From: an uncultured Prevotellaceae bacterium
Lineage (GTDB): Bacteria; Bacteroidota; Bacteroidia; Bacteroidales; Muribaculaceae
Assembly (NCBI GenBank): GCA_946055125.1
Contig: CAMGFF010000137.1
Location: 1 to 6,297, forward strand
Reading direction: 5' to 3'
DNA length: 6,297 nucleotides
Part shown: in pieces, positions 1 to 5,631 of the stretch
Numbering within the stretch: the stretch's first letter is position 1
Layout of the letters: the number at the start of each line of letters is the position of its first letter
Notes under the pieces: generated by a model
Told to the model about the DNA's origin: nothing
The model's database searches: none
What the model saw: the letters and a program-made list of their open reading frames with translations, nothing else
Position numbers and translations under genes: made by a program

Positions 1-572
1 GCCGCGAGGGTATCTGCGGTATGTGCTCGCTCTATATCAACGGACATCCCCACGGCCCCGCTACCGGTGCCACCACTTGCCAGCTCTACATGCGCCGCTT
101 CCAGGATGGTGAGACCATCACCGTGGAGCCCTGGCGCTCGGCTGCATTCCCCGTAATCAAGGACCTCATGGTGGACCGCAACGCCTTCGACAAGATTCAG
201 CAGGCCGGCGGCTACGTGTCGTTCAACTGCGGCGGCGCACAGGATGCCAATGCACTCCCCATCGCCAAGACCGCTGCCGACGAGGCTATGGACTCGGCCA
301 CTTGCATCGGTTGTGGAGCCTGCGTCGCAGCTTGCAAGAATGGCTCGGCAATGCTCTTCGTTTCGGCCAAGGTGAGCCAGTTTGCCCTGCTCCCACAGGG
401 ACAGGTGGAGGCTAAGCGCCGCGTGAAGGCTATGGTGGCCAAGATGGACGAGCTGGGATTCGGCAACTGCACCAACACCGGTGCCTGCGCCGCCGAGTGC
501 CCCAAGAACATCAAGCTGAGCAACATCGCACGCCTCAACCGCGAGTTCCTCTGCGCTAAGTGCAGCGACTAA
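1..572 (+). CDS. frdB: Fumarate reductase/succinate dehydrogenase iron-sulfur subunit (3' part)
   Basis: This is the iron-sulfur subunit that carries electrons between the FAD-containing catalytic subunit and the quinone/heme membrane anchor of the fumarate reductase/succinate dehydrogenase complex, on the cytoplasmic face of the inner membrane. The reading frame is open from position 3, giving 189 visible codons. Bases 1-2 (gc) fit the end of the first [2Fe-2S] cysteine codon, so about 60 N-terminal residues lie outside the window (family length about 250). Visible motifs are REGICGMC and a later TTC for the [2Fe-2S] cluster, CIGCGACVAAC at 303-335 for [4Fe-4S], and C-x5-C-x3-CP at 468-503 for the third cluster. 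The last [4Fe-4S] cysteine is followed by Lys rather than Pro, which as I recall is normal in Bacteroidales. In this phylum the order is usually anchor, flavoprotein, iron-sulfur subunit, so this is probably the last gene of the operon; the terminator after it agrees. The direction of the reaction (frdB versus sdhB) cannot be decided from sequence; fumarate respiration is the usual role in gut Bacteroidales. Confidence 0.95.
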   Translation, partial: REGICGMCSLYINGHPHGPATGATTCQLYMRRFQDGETITVEPWRSAAFPVIKDLMVDRNAFDKIQQAGGYVSFNCGGAQDANALPIAKTAADEAMDSATCIGCGACVAACKNGSAMLFVSAKVSQFALLPQGQVEAKRRVKAMVAKMDELGFGNCTNTGACAAECPKNIKLSNIARLNREFLCAKCSD

Positions 573-617
573 TCACCCTGCGGTGATGCCCCGGCATCAC
601 CACGATTCAATAGCAAT

Positions 618-652
618 AACGCCCCCGTCGGTTCAGTCCGCCGGGGGCGTTT
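618..652 (+). terminator. Intrinsic terminator after frdB
   Basis: A perfect 10-bp stem pairs aacgcccccg (618-627) with cgggggcgtt (642-651). Inside the 14-base loop cgg (629-631) can pair with ccg (638-640), and the stem runs into a short T tract. It starts 45 bases after the frdB stop and is the strongest hairpin in the window. The A-rich left flank gives the other strand some T residues as well, so it may work in both directions. Confidence 0.85.
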
Positions 653-663
653 AGCATGTAATA

Positions 664-706
664 AGCCTGTGGTTTTCGGCATATTTTGCCAAAAAACAAC
701 CAGGCT
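664..706 (+). repeat. Imperfect hairpin downstream of the frdB terminator
   Basis: The outer arms agcctg (664-669) and caggct (701-706) pair perfectly, the inner arms ggca (678-681) and tgcc (687-690) close a five-base loop, and the T-rich and A-rich stretches between them can pair with bulges. It lies between the frdB terminator and the promoter of the next gene. It may be a back-up terminator or a stabilising 3' structure, or chance folding of A/T-rich DNA. Confidence 0.35.
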
Positions 707-763
707 GCCTTCGAAATCCCCCACTACAAAGCCTCAAAAAAAGATGATTCGTAGGGGGCAATG

Positions 764-795
764 CTTGATATTCTCGAAAATATGCAGTAAGTTTG
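764..795 (+). promoter_or_regulatory. Bacteroidota-type promoter for the first GYF_2-CD225 gene
   Basis: The -7 box TAAGTTTG (788-795) matches the primary-sigma consensus TAnnTTTG of this phylum, and a -33 element CTTG (764-767) lies 20 bp upstream. The predicted start near 802 leaves a leader of about 48 bases before the ATG at 850. No Shine-Dalgarno sequence precedes the ATG; the leader is A/T-rich, as is usual in the phylum. Confidence 0.75.
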
Positions 796-804
796 CAGTG
801 GAAT

Positions 805-820
805 ATCGCAAATATGCGAT
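805..820. promoter_or_regulatory. Palindrome at the predicted transcription start (candidate operator)
   Basis: ATCGCA (805-810) and TGCGAT (815-820) form a perfect 6-bp inverted repeat with a four-base spacer, 9 bp after the -7 box. The position suits a repressor operator or a small hairpin at the 5' end of the mRNA. No cognate regulator can be named. Confidence 0.4.
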
Positions 821-849
821 TATCGGTATAAACGTTATTTTTTAGAACT

Positions 850-1371
850 ATGAAATATTGGGCAAATATCAATGGCGAGCAGCACGGACCGGTGGAGAAA
901 GACCGGCTCTTGGAGCTGGGACTCACACCCGACTCCTACGTGTGGCGTGAGGGGCTTGAGGACTGGGTGATGGTGCAGAACTTCAGCGAGCTGAACGACC
1001 TCTTCACGGCTCCTGAGGCCGAAGCGCCTGCCGTACCAGAGCAAGATGAGCCTGTGGTGCCGCCACTGCCGCAGCAGCCGCCTGTACCACCCGCTATTCC
1101 ACAGCAGCCACAACAACCACAGCAGCACTGCGAGCCGCAGGCTCCGTGTCCGCCCACCAACCTGGTGTGGGGCATTCTCACCACGGTGCTTTGCTGCCAG
1201 GTGCTGGGCATAGTGTCGATAGTCTATGCCATGCAGGTGTCGTCGAAGTATCACGCCGGCGACCTTGAGGGCGCACAGCGCTACAGCGACCGCGCCGCGA
1301 TGTGGAGCATTCTCTCAATCGTAGTGGGACTTATCACAACGCCTTTCGTTGTGCTTATGCAGTTTCTGTAA
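850..1371 (+). CDS. GYF_2 (DUF4339)-CD225/dispanin-like membrane protein, copy 1
   Basis: A 173-residue protein in three parts. Residues 1-50 form a GYF_2 (DUF4339) domain with the pattern K-Y-W ... HGP ... VW-x-EG-x-x-DW (VWREGLEDW at 31-39), a fold thought to bind peptides. Residues about 54-102 are a Pro/Gln/Glu-rich disordered linker. Residues about 104-173 form a CD225-type double membrane segment: TM1 about 105-128 with paired cysteines in CCQVLGIVSI, a short polar loop with GDLEGAQRYS, and TM2 about 151-172. There is no signal peptide; the GYF_2 domain is probably cytoplasmic. The function of bacterial members is unknown to me. The gene has its own promoter and ends 12 bp from the stop of the converging DUF2752 gene. 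A paralog of identical architecture lies on the other strand at 5075-5569, sharing the VW-EG-DW core, the CC-LGIVSI-A-QVSS segment and the GD-E-AQ-S loop. Gene and domain calls are firm; role is open. Confidence 0.9.
   Translation: MKYWANINGEQHGPVEKDRLLELGLTPDSYVWREGLEDWVMVQNFSELNDLFTAPEAEAPAVPEQDEPVVPPLPQQPPVPPAIPQQPQQPQQHCEPQAPCPPTNLVWGILTTVLCCQVLGIVSIVYAMQVSSKYHAGDLEGAQRYSDRAAMWSILSIVVGLITTPFVVLMQFL
1335..1353. repeat. Inverted repeat at the junction of two converging genes
   Basis: CACAACG (1335-1341) and CGTTGTG (1347-1353) form a perfect 7-bp stem with a five-base loop inside the last codons of the GYF_2-CD225 gene. It lies 31 bases beyond the stop of the converging DUF2752 gene. The true intergenic gap is only 12 bases and has no terminator, so this hairpin may mark transcript ends, but neither side has a T tract. 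Chance within coding sequence is possible. Confidence 0.3.
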
Positions 1372-1383
1372 GGAACATTGAGG

Positions 1384-1761
1384 CTACCAGCCTAAGATGT
1401 TGCGCAGAATCCACCACAGCACCACCACTGCAAGCACCGCAATGATGGCCGGGAGGCTGTTGATGCGGCTGTAGAAATGCGGCCGGCTGGTACGCACCAC
1501 CTCGCCATATCCATAAAGCGCCAGCAGCGGAATGCTCACCACGAGCAGCGCATTGAGGCGCAGGGCGGCAAGCACCTCGCCGTGCAGCAGCGCGTGAATG
1601 GCCCGCTGTGTGCCGCAGCCCGGGCACTTCAGCCCGGTGAGCATAAGGAATGGGCACCGCGGGAAGAAGCGCGACGCTGCGGGGTCGAAGGCCGAATAGA
1701 TCAGAGCTCCGGCAATCACCGCCACCACGGCGGCCACGGCTATGACAATGCGGCGGCTCAT
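1384..1761 (-). CDS. DUF2752 family small membrane protein
   Basis: A 125-residue protein with the hallmark DUF2752 segment PRCPFLMLTGLKCPGCG followed by TQRAIHALLHG (residues about 35-61). Cysteines 36, 46 and 49 include a CxxC pair. Hydrophobic segments at about 4-23, 67-86 and 102-123 suggest three membrane spans, with the Cys motif beside the first. The family is uncharacterised; CPGCG suggests metal or redox chemistry, but that is inference. The ATG follows the stop of the 62-residue membrane gene by 7 bases, so the two are almost certainly cotranscribed and it is probably the last gene of the minus-strand block. Its tail faces the CD225 gene across 12 bases. I recall DUF2752 genes beside CD225 or TM2 genes in other Bacteroidales, which would fit a common membrane role, but I cannot check that here. 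Confidence 0.88.
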   Translation of the reverse strand: MSRRIVIAVAAVVAVIAGALIYSAFDPAASRFFPRCPFLMLTGLKCPGCGTQRAIHALLHGEVLAALRLNALLVVSIPLLALYGYGEVVRTSRPHFYSRINSLPAIIAVLAVVVLWWILRNILGW

Positions 1762-1768
1762 AGTGCGC

Positions 1769-1957
1769 TTAAATGCTGATGCCTGTGATGAGATAGGCTA
1801 TGTAATAGAAAAAGCAGAACACCGGCAGTGCAACCGCGAATTTCGCTATCCAGCGGCACCAGCCCTTGGTCACTCGCTTGTTGATGTAGTGCTGTATGGG
1901 TGGCATCACGAAGTTGCAGACTATCATACACACGATTGCAATAATTATATATTTCAT
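1769..1957 (-). CDS. 62-residue hydrophobic membrane protein, unrecognised
   Basis: I do not recognise this protein. It has an N-terminal hydrophobic segment (residues 3-19, IIIAIVCMIVCNFVM), a short basic loop (IQHYINKRVTKGWCRW, 21-36) and a second hydrophobic segment rich in aromatic residues (39-58). It therefore looks like a two-span inner-membrane hairpin. The ATG at 1957 is chosen over an upstream in-frame TTG at 1963. Its start is 10 bases after the stop of the cytidylyltransferase gene and its stop is 7 bases before the DUF2752 ATG. That tight fit between two confident genes is the main evidence that it is real and translated. Its composition is less GC-rich than its neighbours, as expected for a codon set dominated by Ile, Phe and Tyr. 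It might be a partner of DUF2752. Confidence 0.7.
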   Translation of the reverse strand: MKYIIIAIVCMIVCNFVMPPIQHYINKRVTKGWCRWIAKFAVALPVFCFFYYIAYLITGISI

Positions 1958-1967
1958 AACCAACGTA

Positions 1968-2693
1968 TTATAGGTTGTTATTCATCAGTGTTTCGGCCAC
2001 GAGCCAGTCGATGGGCGAGTCGAGGTCAACCGAGTGGCTTGCCGGCATCTCGCAGGGGCGGCGGCGCGGAAACTCGCCGAGCGTCATGGCGCGGAGCGAG
2101 GCCACATTGATTACATACACCGCTCCATTGTATTCCCACACCCGGGGCGCGTCCTGGCGGCGCGTGTAGCGTCCTTCACCCTTCGAGATGTGCAGGAAAC
2201 CGTCGCCATCGGTCTCAAAGGCATTGTAGTAGGGATTTGTGGCAGCCTCCTTTACAGTCACCACCATGTCGATGTCGGGCGTATAGAGGTCCATTGCGCG
2301 GCGCACGTCGTCGGCAGTGCGGAAGGGCGACGTGGGCTGGAGCAGCACCAGTGTGTCGTAGCGGCGACCCTGCCCGGCATAGAAGTCGAGCGCGTGGAGC
2401 AGCACGCCATAAGTGCCGCTACGGTCGGTGGCAAGATGCGCGGGGCGCAGGAAAGGCACCTTCAGCCCAAATTGCTCCTCGGCCACGCGGGCAATTTCCG
2501 GGTCGTCGGTCGAGAGGCATATATCGGTATCGGCGGCAAAGTGGCGTGCCACCTCAATGGAGTAGCCAATGAGAGGCTTGCCGGCCAGCGGCTTGATATT
2601 CTTGCCGGGGATTCCCTTGCTGCCACCACGCGCCGGAATCACAAACAAAACGTTCCCGGTCATTATTTCATCATCACTTGTTGCCTGAGTCAT
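1968..2693 (-). CDS. neuA: CMP-N-acylneuraminate cytidylyltransferase-like enzyme
   Basis: This protein belongs to the family that transfers CMP from CTP to a nine-carbon acidic sugar (sialic, legionaminic or pseudaminic acid), making the activated donor for surface glycans in the cytoplasm. In the 241 residues, the nucleotide-binding loop IPARGGSKGIPGKN is at 19-32, followed by KPLIGYS, then ICLSTDDPEIA, LLQPTSPFRT and VWEYNGAVYV, the conserved order of the CTP_transf_3 family. Length is normal for a single-domain member. The start at 2693 has an A-rich leader (gcgaaaa); an internal ATG at 2663 (MTGNVLFVIPARGG) is equally plausible and would remove ten unconserved residues. No synthase (neuB), epimerase, sialyltransferase or transporter is visible, so the sugar cannot be named. 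It starts 43 bases after the sigma-54 regulator and is followed by two small membrane-protein genes, probably in one transcript. The symbol denotes the family, not proven substrate. Confidence 0.88.
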   Translation of the reverse strand: MTQATSDDEIMTGNVLFVIPARGGSKGIPGKNIKPLAGKPLIGYSIEVARHFAADTDICLSTDDPEIARVAEEQFGLKVPFLRPAHLATDRSGTYGVLLHALDFYAGQGRRYDTLVLLQPTSPFRTADDVRRAMDLYTPDIDMVVTVKEAATNPYYNAFETDGDGFLHISKGEGRYTRRQDAPRVWEYNGAVYVINVASLRAMTLGEFPRRRPCEMPASHSVDLDSPIDWLVAETLMNNNL

Positions 2694-2736
2694 TTTTCGC
2701 TATGTTCTTTTTTTGAGGCAGGGAGGGGCAACGGGG

Positions 2737-4032
2737 TCACTCCAGGCCGTACTCTTTGATTTTGCGGTAGAGGGTGCGCTCGGAGATGCGCAGCTCCTGT
2801 GCCGTCTTCTTGCGCTTGCCGCCATTGCGCTCCAGGGAGTTCTTTATCGTCTCGCGCTCGGTGGCCTCGAGGGTCATGGGCTCCACTTCCTCGGCCGGCT
2901 CGGCCTCAATGGGCTCGGCTGCCACGTCGTGGGCATCATATACGGGCGGCGTCTTGAGGCGCGGGAACTTCACGAGCTTGGGGTCGTCGGGCCGGTGCGC
3001 GTCGGCGTCGTCGATGTGCTGCTCCACCTTGCGCACCTCGCGCGTGAGGGCATATTCGTCGCCGGGCTTGTAGGCTGCCGGGCTGTGGCCACGGCCGTGA
3101 ATTGCCTCGCGCAGCTCATCTATCTCGTTCTGCATCTTGAAGATGAGCTTGAAGAGAATCTCGCGCTCGCGGGTGTAGTCGAAAGCCGGCGATGATGCCA
3201 CCGTGGGCTTATACTCGGTGCTGAATTGCGGCAGGTACTTCTTCTTCACCTCCTCGCCGCCCACGGTGCTGCCGGCCTCGAAGAGGGCTATCTGCTCTAT
3301 CACGTTCTTGAGCTGGCGCACGTTGCCCGGCCAGCGGTAGCTCAGAAGCACAGCCTTTGCCGTGTCGTCGAATTTCACCGGAACCGTGCGGTAGCGCTCG
3401 GCAAACTCGGTGGAGAACTTGTGGGTGAGCAGCAATATGTCGTTGCCACGCTCGCGCAGCGGCGGAATGGTGATGAGTATTGTGGAGAGGCGGTAGTAGA
3501 GGTCGGCGCGAAACTTGCCCTCGTTCACCGCCTGGAGCATGTTCTTGTTGGTGGCTGCCACCACGCGAATGTTGGTCTTCTTCACCTCCGACGAGCCTAC
3601 GCGGATATACTCGCCCGACTCGAGCACGCGCAGCAGGCGTGCCTGTGTGGTGAGCGGCAGCTCGGCCACCTCGTCGAGGAAGATGGTGCCGCCGTTGGCC
3701 TCCTCAAAGTAGCCCTTGCGGTCGCTGATGGCGCCGGTGAAGGCTCCTTTCTCGTGGCCGAAGAGCTCGGAGTCGATGGTGCCCTCGGGAATGGCGCCAC
3801 AGTTCACGGCTATGTATTTGTTGCTGTGCTTGCGGGCGCTGTTGTTGTGAATTATTTTCGGGAAGAACTCTTTTCCCGAGCCGCTCTCGCCGATGATTAG
3901 CACCGACAAGTCGGTCTTGGCCGACTGCAGTGCGCGGCCTATGGCGGCAATCAGGTCGGGCGAGTTGCCCACAATGGAGTAGTTCTGCTTTGCCGCGAGA
4001 ATCTCGGGTGATATGGTTGTGCTTATTTCCAT
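2737..4032 (-). CDS. Sigma-54-dependent transcriptional activator without a receiver domain
   Basis: A 431-residue bacterial enhancer-binding protein: an ATPase that remodels sigma-54 RNA polymerase to open promoters. Only about 18 residues precede the AAA+ module, so there is no receiver, GAF or PAS domain. The module shows Walker A GESGSGKE (48-55), the sigma-54 contact loop GAFTGA (96-101), Walker B GGTIFLDEV (114-122), the arginine-finger region FRADLYYRL (174-182) and sensor II WPGNVRQL (234-241). Residues about 285-312 may be helical or coiled; about 335-390 is a charged, mostly acidic linker with AEPIEAEPAEEVEP. Residues about 391-430 form a Fis-type helix-turn-helix (KKTAQELRISERTLYRKIKEYG). 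All catalytic motifs are present, so it should be active and controlled by its level, a partner protein or the linker. The start overlaps the end of the acyltransferase gene by 10 bp, implying cotranscription and possibly translational coupling. Targets cannot be read from the window; I found no convincing GG-N10-GC site. Confidence 0.93.
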   Translation of the reverse strand: MEISTTISPEILAAKQNYSIVGNSPDLIAAIGRALQSAKTDLSVLIIGESGSGKEFFPKIIHNNSARKHSNKYIAVNCGAIPEGTIDSELFGHEKGAFTGAISDRKGYFEEANGGTIFLDEVAELPLTTQARLLRVLESGEYIRVGSSEVKKTNIRVVAATNKNMLQAVNEGKFRADLYYRLSTILITIPPLRERGNDILLLTHKFSTEFAERYRTVPVKFDDTAKAVLLSYRWPGNVRQLKNVIEQIALFEAGSTVGGEEVKKKYLPQFSTEYKPTVASSPAFDYTREREILFKLIFKMQNEIDELREAIHGRGHSPAAYKPGDEYALTREVRKVEQHIDDADAHRPDDPKLVKFPRLKTPPVYDAHDVAAEPIEAEPAEEVEPMTLEATERETIKNSLERNGGKRKKTAQELRISERTLYRKIKEYGLE

Positions 4033-4883
4033 TTGCGCAATGAATAGGTAGTGTCTTTAAGGAACCGGCCAAGCTCCTCTATTGATTCGTGGCGTGCAAG
4101 CTCCTCGGGGGTAATCACATCGCCCACAGTGATATGGAAGGTGGAGCCCTTCTTGCGGAACACCTCGGCCGGAAGGCGCAGTGTGCGCAGCTGCCAGCTG
4201 ATTCTGCCCAGTATGTTGAACCACAGGCTGTTGCTGCCGTGGAAGTAGATGGGCACCACGGGCACCTTGAATTGCTTGATGAGCCTGATGATGCTCGGCT
4301 GCCACTCGCGGTCCTCAAGCTGCAGCTTGCCATTGAGCTTCGACACCGCCCCGGCCGGGAAGAAGCCTATGGGCTTGCCGCTGCGCACCTGCATCATAGC
4401 CTCGCGTATGCCCTTGGTCGAAACGGCACGCTTCGCCGGGTCGTCCGACGCAAGCGCGTCAACGGCGATGAAATTGGGGCGCATGGCGGTGATATAGTTG
4501 AGCACCATGTTCACCATCACCTTAAATTCGGGCCGGCGCGACGCCAGCATGTGAATGAGGATGATGCCATCGAGAGCGCCAAAGGTGTGGTTCGACACCG
4601 TGACGAAGGCCCCCTCGGGCAGCTTGTTGAGCTGCTCCTCATTGTCGATGCGCAGCTTGATGTCGAGGTCGCGCAGCAGCCCCGCCACGAAAGGCGCGCC
4701 GGGAGTGGCGCAGTTGTGGCGGTGCATAGCATTCACCTTGTCGATGGCAAAGAGGCGCATGATGAAGTTCACCAAGCGCGGCTTGCCGTCGAAAAAGGGC
4801 ACCATCTTCCTTATGTCGTCGTAACTGAGCACATCGGGCTTCACGCCCTCGGGCAAATTCAATATATCTTGGGTATTCTCCAT
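4023..4883 (-). CDS. PlsC-like (lysophospholipid/hemolysin-type) acyltransferase
   Basis: A 286-residue membrane-associated acyltransferase of the glycerolphosphate acyltransferase superfamily, which moves fatty acyl groups onto lyso-lipids. Motif I is SNHTFGALDG (97-106), an H-x5-D spacing seen in the hemolysin/lyso-ornithine-lipid-like branch (usually NHPFGGLDG), rather than classic H-x4-D. Motif III is FFPAGAVSK (174-182), and motif IV is VPVVPIYFHG (207-216). Its branch and phylum make an O-acyltransferase for amino-acid lipids (like GlsA/OlsA) or phosphatidic acid possible; I cannot choose. No GNAT-type partner (GlsB) is visible here. An in-frame GTG at 4913 would add ten residues, but it lies upstream of the start of transcription predicted from the promoter at 4915-4945, so the ATG at 4883 is preferred, leaving a leader of about 25 bases. 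It overlaps the sigma-54 regulator by 10 bp and heads the minus-strand block. Confidence 0.9.
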   Translation of the reverse strand: MENTQDILNLPEGVKPDVLSYDDIRKMVPFFDGKPRLVNFIMRLFAIDKVNAMHRHNCATPGAPFVAGLLRDLDIKLRIDNEEQLNKLPEGAFVTVSNHTFGALDGIILIHMLASRRPEFKVMVNMVLNYITAMRPNFIAVDALASDDPAKRAVSTKGIREAMMQVRSGKPIGFFPAGAVSKLNGKLQLEDREWQPSIIRLIKQFKVPVVPIYFHGSNSLWFNILGRISWQLRTLRLPAEVFRKKGSTFHITVGDVITPEELARHESIEELGRFLKDTTYSLRKWK

Positions 4884-4914
4884 AATTCTATTTCTTAGCG
4901 CATAATAATCCACG

Positions 4915-4945
4915 CAAAGTTACGAATTTTATGGCACACCACAAA
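4915..4945 (-). promoter_or_regulatory. Bacteroidota-type promoter for the acyltransferase-regulator block
   Basis: On the minus strand TTTG (4945-4942), a 19-base spacer and TAACTTTG (4922-4915) match both consensus elements of the phylum's primary sigma factor exactly. Transcription should start near 4909, some 25 bases before the ATG at 4883. It is the best promoter match in the window and probably drives the five genes down to 1384. It is a housekeeping-type promoter, not a sigma-54 one. Confidence 0.82.
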
Positions 4946-4991
4946 ACTCCGCCCCTCGAAATCACCATTTTTCACACACGCTGCCAGTTCA

Positions 4992-5021
4992 CCGCTTTTT
5001 TGCCACCCTGCAACAAAGCGG
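4992..5021 (-). repeat. Long hairpin between the second GYF_2-CD225 gene and the acyltransferase
   Basis: ccgcttt (4992-4998) pairs with aaagcgg (5015-5021) and ttgc (5000-5003) with gcaa (5010-5013), with one mismatch between them and a six-base loop: 11 pairs in a 12-position stem. It directly abuts the hairpin at 5022-5046. The stem contains A/T runs but no T tract follows on either strand, so it is not a canonical terminator. It may be a 3'-end or processing structure. Confidence 0.5.
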
Positions 5022-5046
5022 GCGACACACCGTGAGAGTGCGTCAC
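5022..5046 (-). terminator. Hairpin after the second GYF_2-CD225 gene (possible terminator)
   Basis: On the minus strand gtgacgcac (5046-5038) pairs with gtgtgtcgc (5030-5022) over nine positions around a seven-base loop, with two G-U wobbles. The same DNA read as plus-strand RNA would have two mismatches instead, so the structure is better in the direction of the GYF_2-CD225 transcript. It begins 28 bases after that stop. There is no T tract, so termination is uncertain. Confidence 0.4.
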
Positions 5047-5074
5047 CACAAATCATCGCAATTTCCTAAAGCCA

Positions 5075-5569
5075 CTAAATATCGGCTAAGAACCCACCTC
5101 CGGCAAAAGCGAACATCGCTATCACATAGATCACCGAGATAACAAGGTAGACAAGTCCGCCAATAAAGCCCCACTTCACCCACTTGCGGGCCTCGGCCGA
5201 TGCCTGCTGTGCGGCCTCATAATCGCCCCGTGCCATAGCCGAGCTCACCTGAGTGGCCTTGATAATCGACACAATGCCGAGAGGCATGCAGCAGAACAAC
5301 GTCACCAGTATGGCCTCTGTGAGATACGTCTTAGGCTGAGTGGCGGCATAAGGCTGCTGTGAAGCCTGGGGTTGCCGTGGAGCATAAGGGGCTTGCGGCG
5401 GCACGCCGGGTGTAATCACCTGTGCAAGCTCGGGCATGGTGCCGGCAGCGGCCCAGTCGGTCATTCCCTCATGCCACACAAGCGTGTCGGCCGTGATAGT
5501 GAAATTAGAAAGTTCGCTCAGCTCCATGGGACCCAAGCGCTGATTATCCTTCACGATGTAATACTTCAT
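5075..5569 (-). CDS. GYF_2 (DUF4339)-CD225/dispanin-like membrane protein, copy 2
   Basis: A 164-residue protein with the same three-part plan as the gene at 850-1371. GYF_2 is at 1-50 (KYYIVKDNQRLGP near the N-terminus, VWHEGMTDW at 31-39). A Pro/Gln/Ala/Tyr-rich linker spans about 54-80. The CD225-like part has TM1 at about 82-105 with FCCMPLGIVSI, a polar loop with GDYEAAQQAS, and TM2 at about 133-156, ending in a glycine-rich tail. The linker is shorter and richer in Tyr/Ala than in copy 1, while the two ends are well conserved, which suggests ancient duplication with linker drift rather than recent copying. It has its own promoter and lies between secG and the acyltransferase gene on the same strand. 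Likely an inner-membrane protein with a cytoplasmic GYF_2 domain; partner and role unknown. Confidence 0.9.
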   Translation of the reverse strand: MKYYIVKDNQRLGPMELSELSNFTITADTLVWHEGMTDWAAAGTMPELAQVITPGVPPQAPYAPRQPQASQQPYAATQPKTYLTEAILVTLFCCMPLGIVSIIKATQVSSAMARGDYEAAQQASAEARKWVKWGFIGGLVYLVISVIYVIAMFAFAGGGFLADI

Positions 5570-5631
5570 AGTTGTTCAGCAAATAAATAGTTTAACACTT
5601 AATTCTAAAAATCCTTATCTAAGCATTTCTG

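Noticed and set aside
936..1254. Minus-strand frames rich in Gly/Cys or Leu/Trp repeats
   Set aside because: They are antisense readings of the Pro/Gln linker of the GYF_2-CD225 gene; the apparent repeats come from CCN and CAG codons.
2034..2759. Open frame of 241 codons on the + strand
   Set aside because: It lies antisense to the cytidylyltransferase and the start of the block, which shows clear family motifs. The translation has no recognisable motif and is a by-product of GC-rich codon use.
3226..3900. Open frame of 224 codons on the + strand
   Set aside because: Antisense to the AAA+ core of the sigma-54 regulator; composition typical of a reverse-complement shadow.
4089..4898. Open frame of 269 codons on the + strand
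   Set aside because: It is antisense to the acyltransferase with intact motifs; rich in His, Val, Glu and Ala with no domain pattern.
4929..4951. TGGCAC sequence upstream of the acyltransferase as a sigma-54 -24 box
   Set aside because: No GC dinucleotide follows at the required 10-base distance, and the same DNA holds a perfect housekeeping-type promoter on the other strand.
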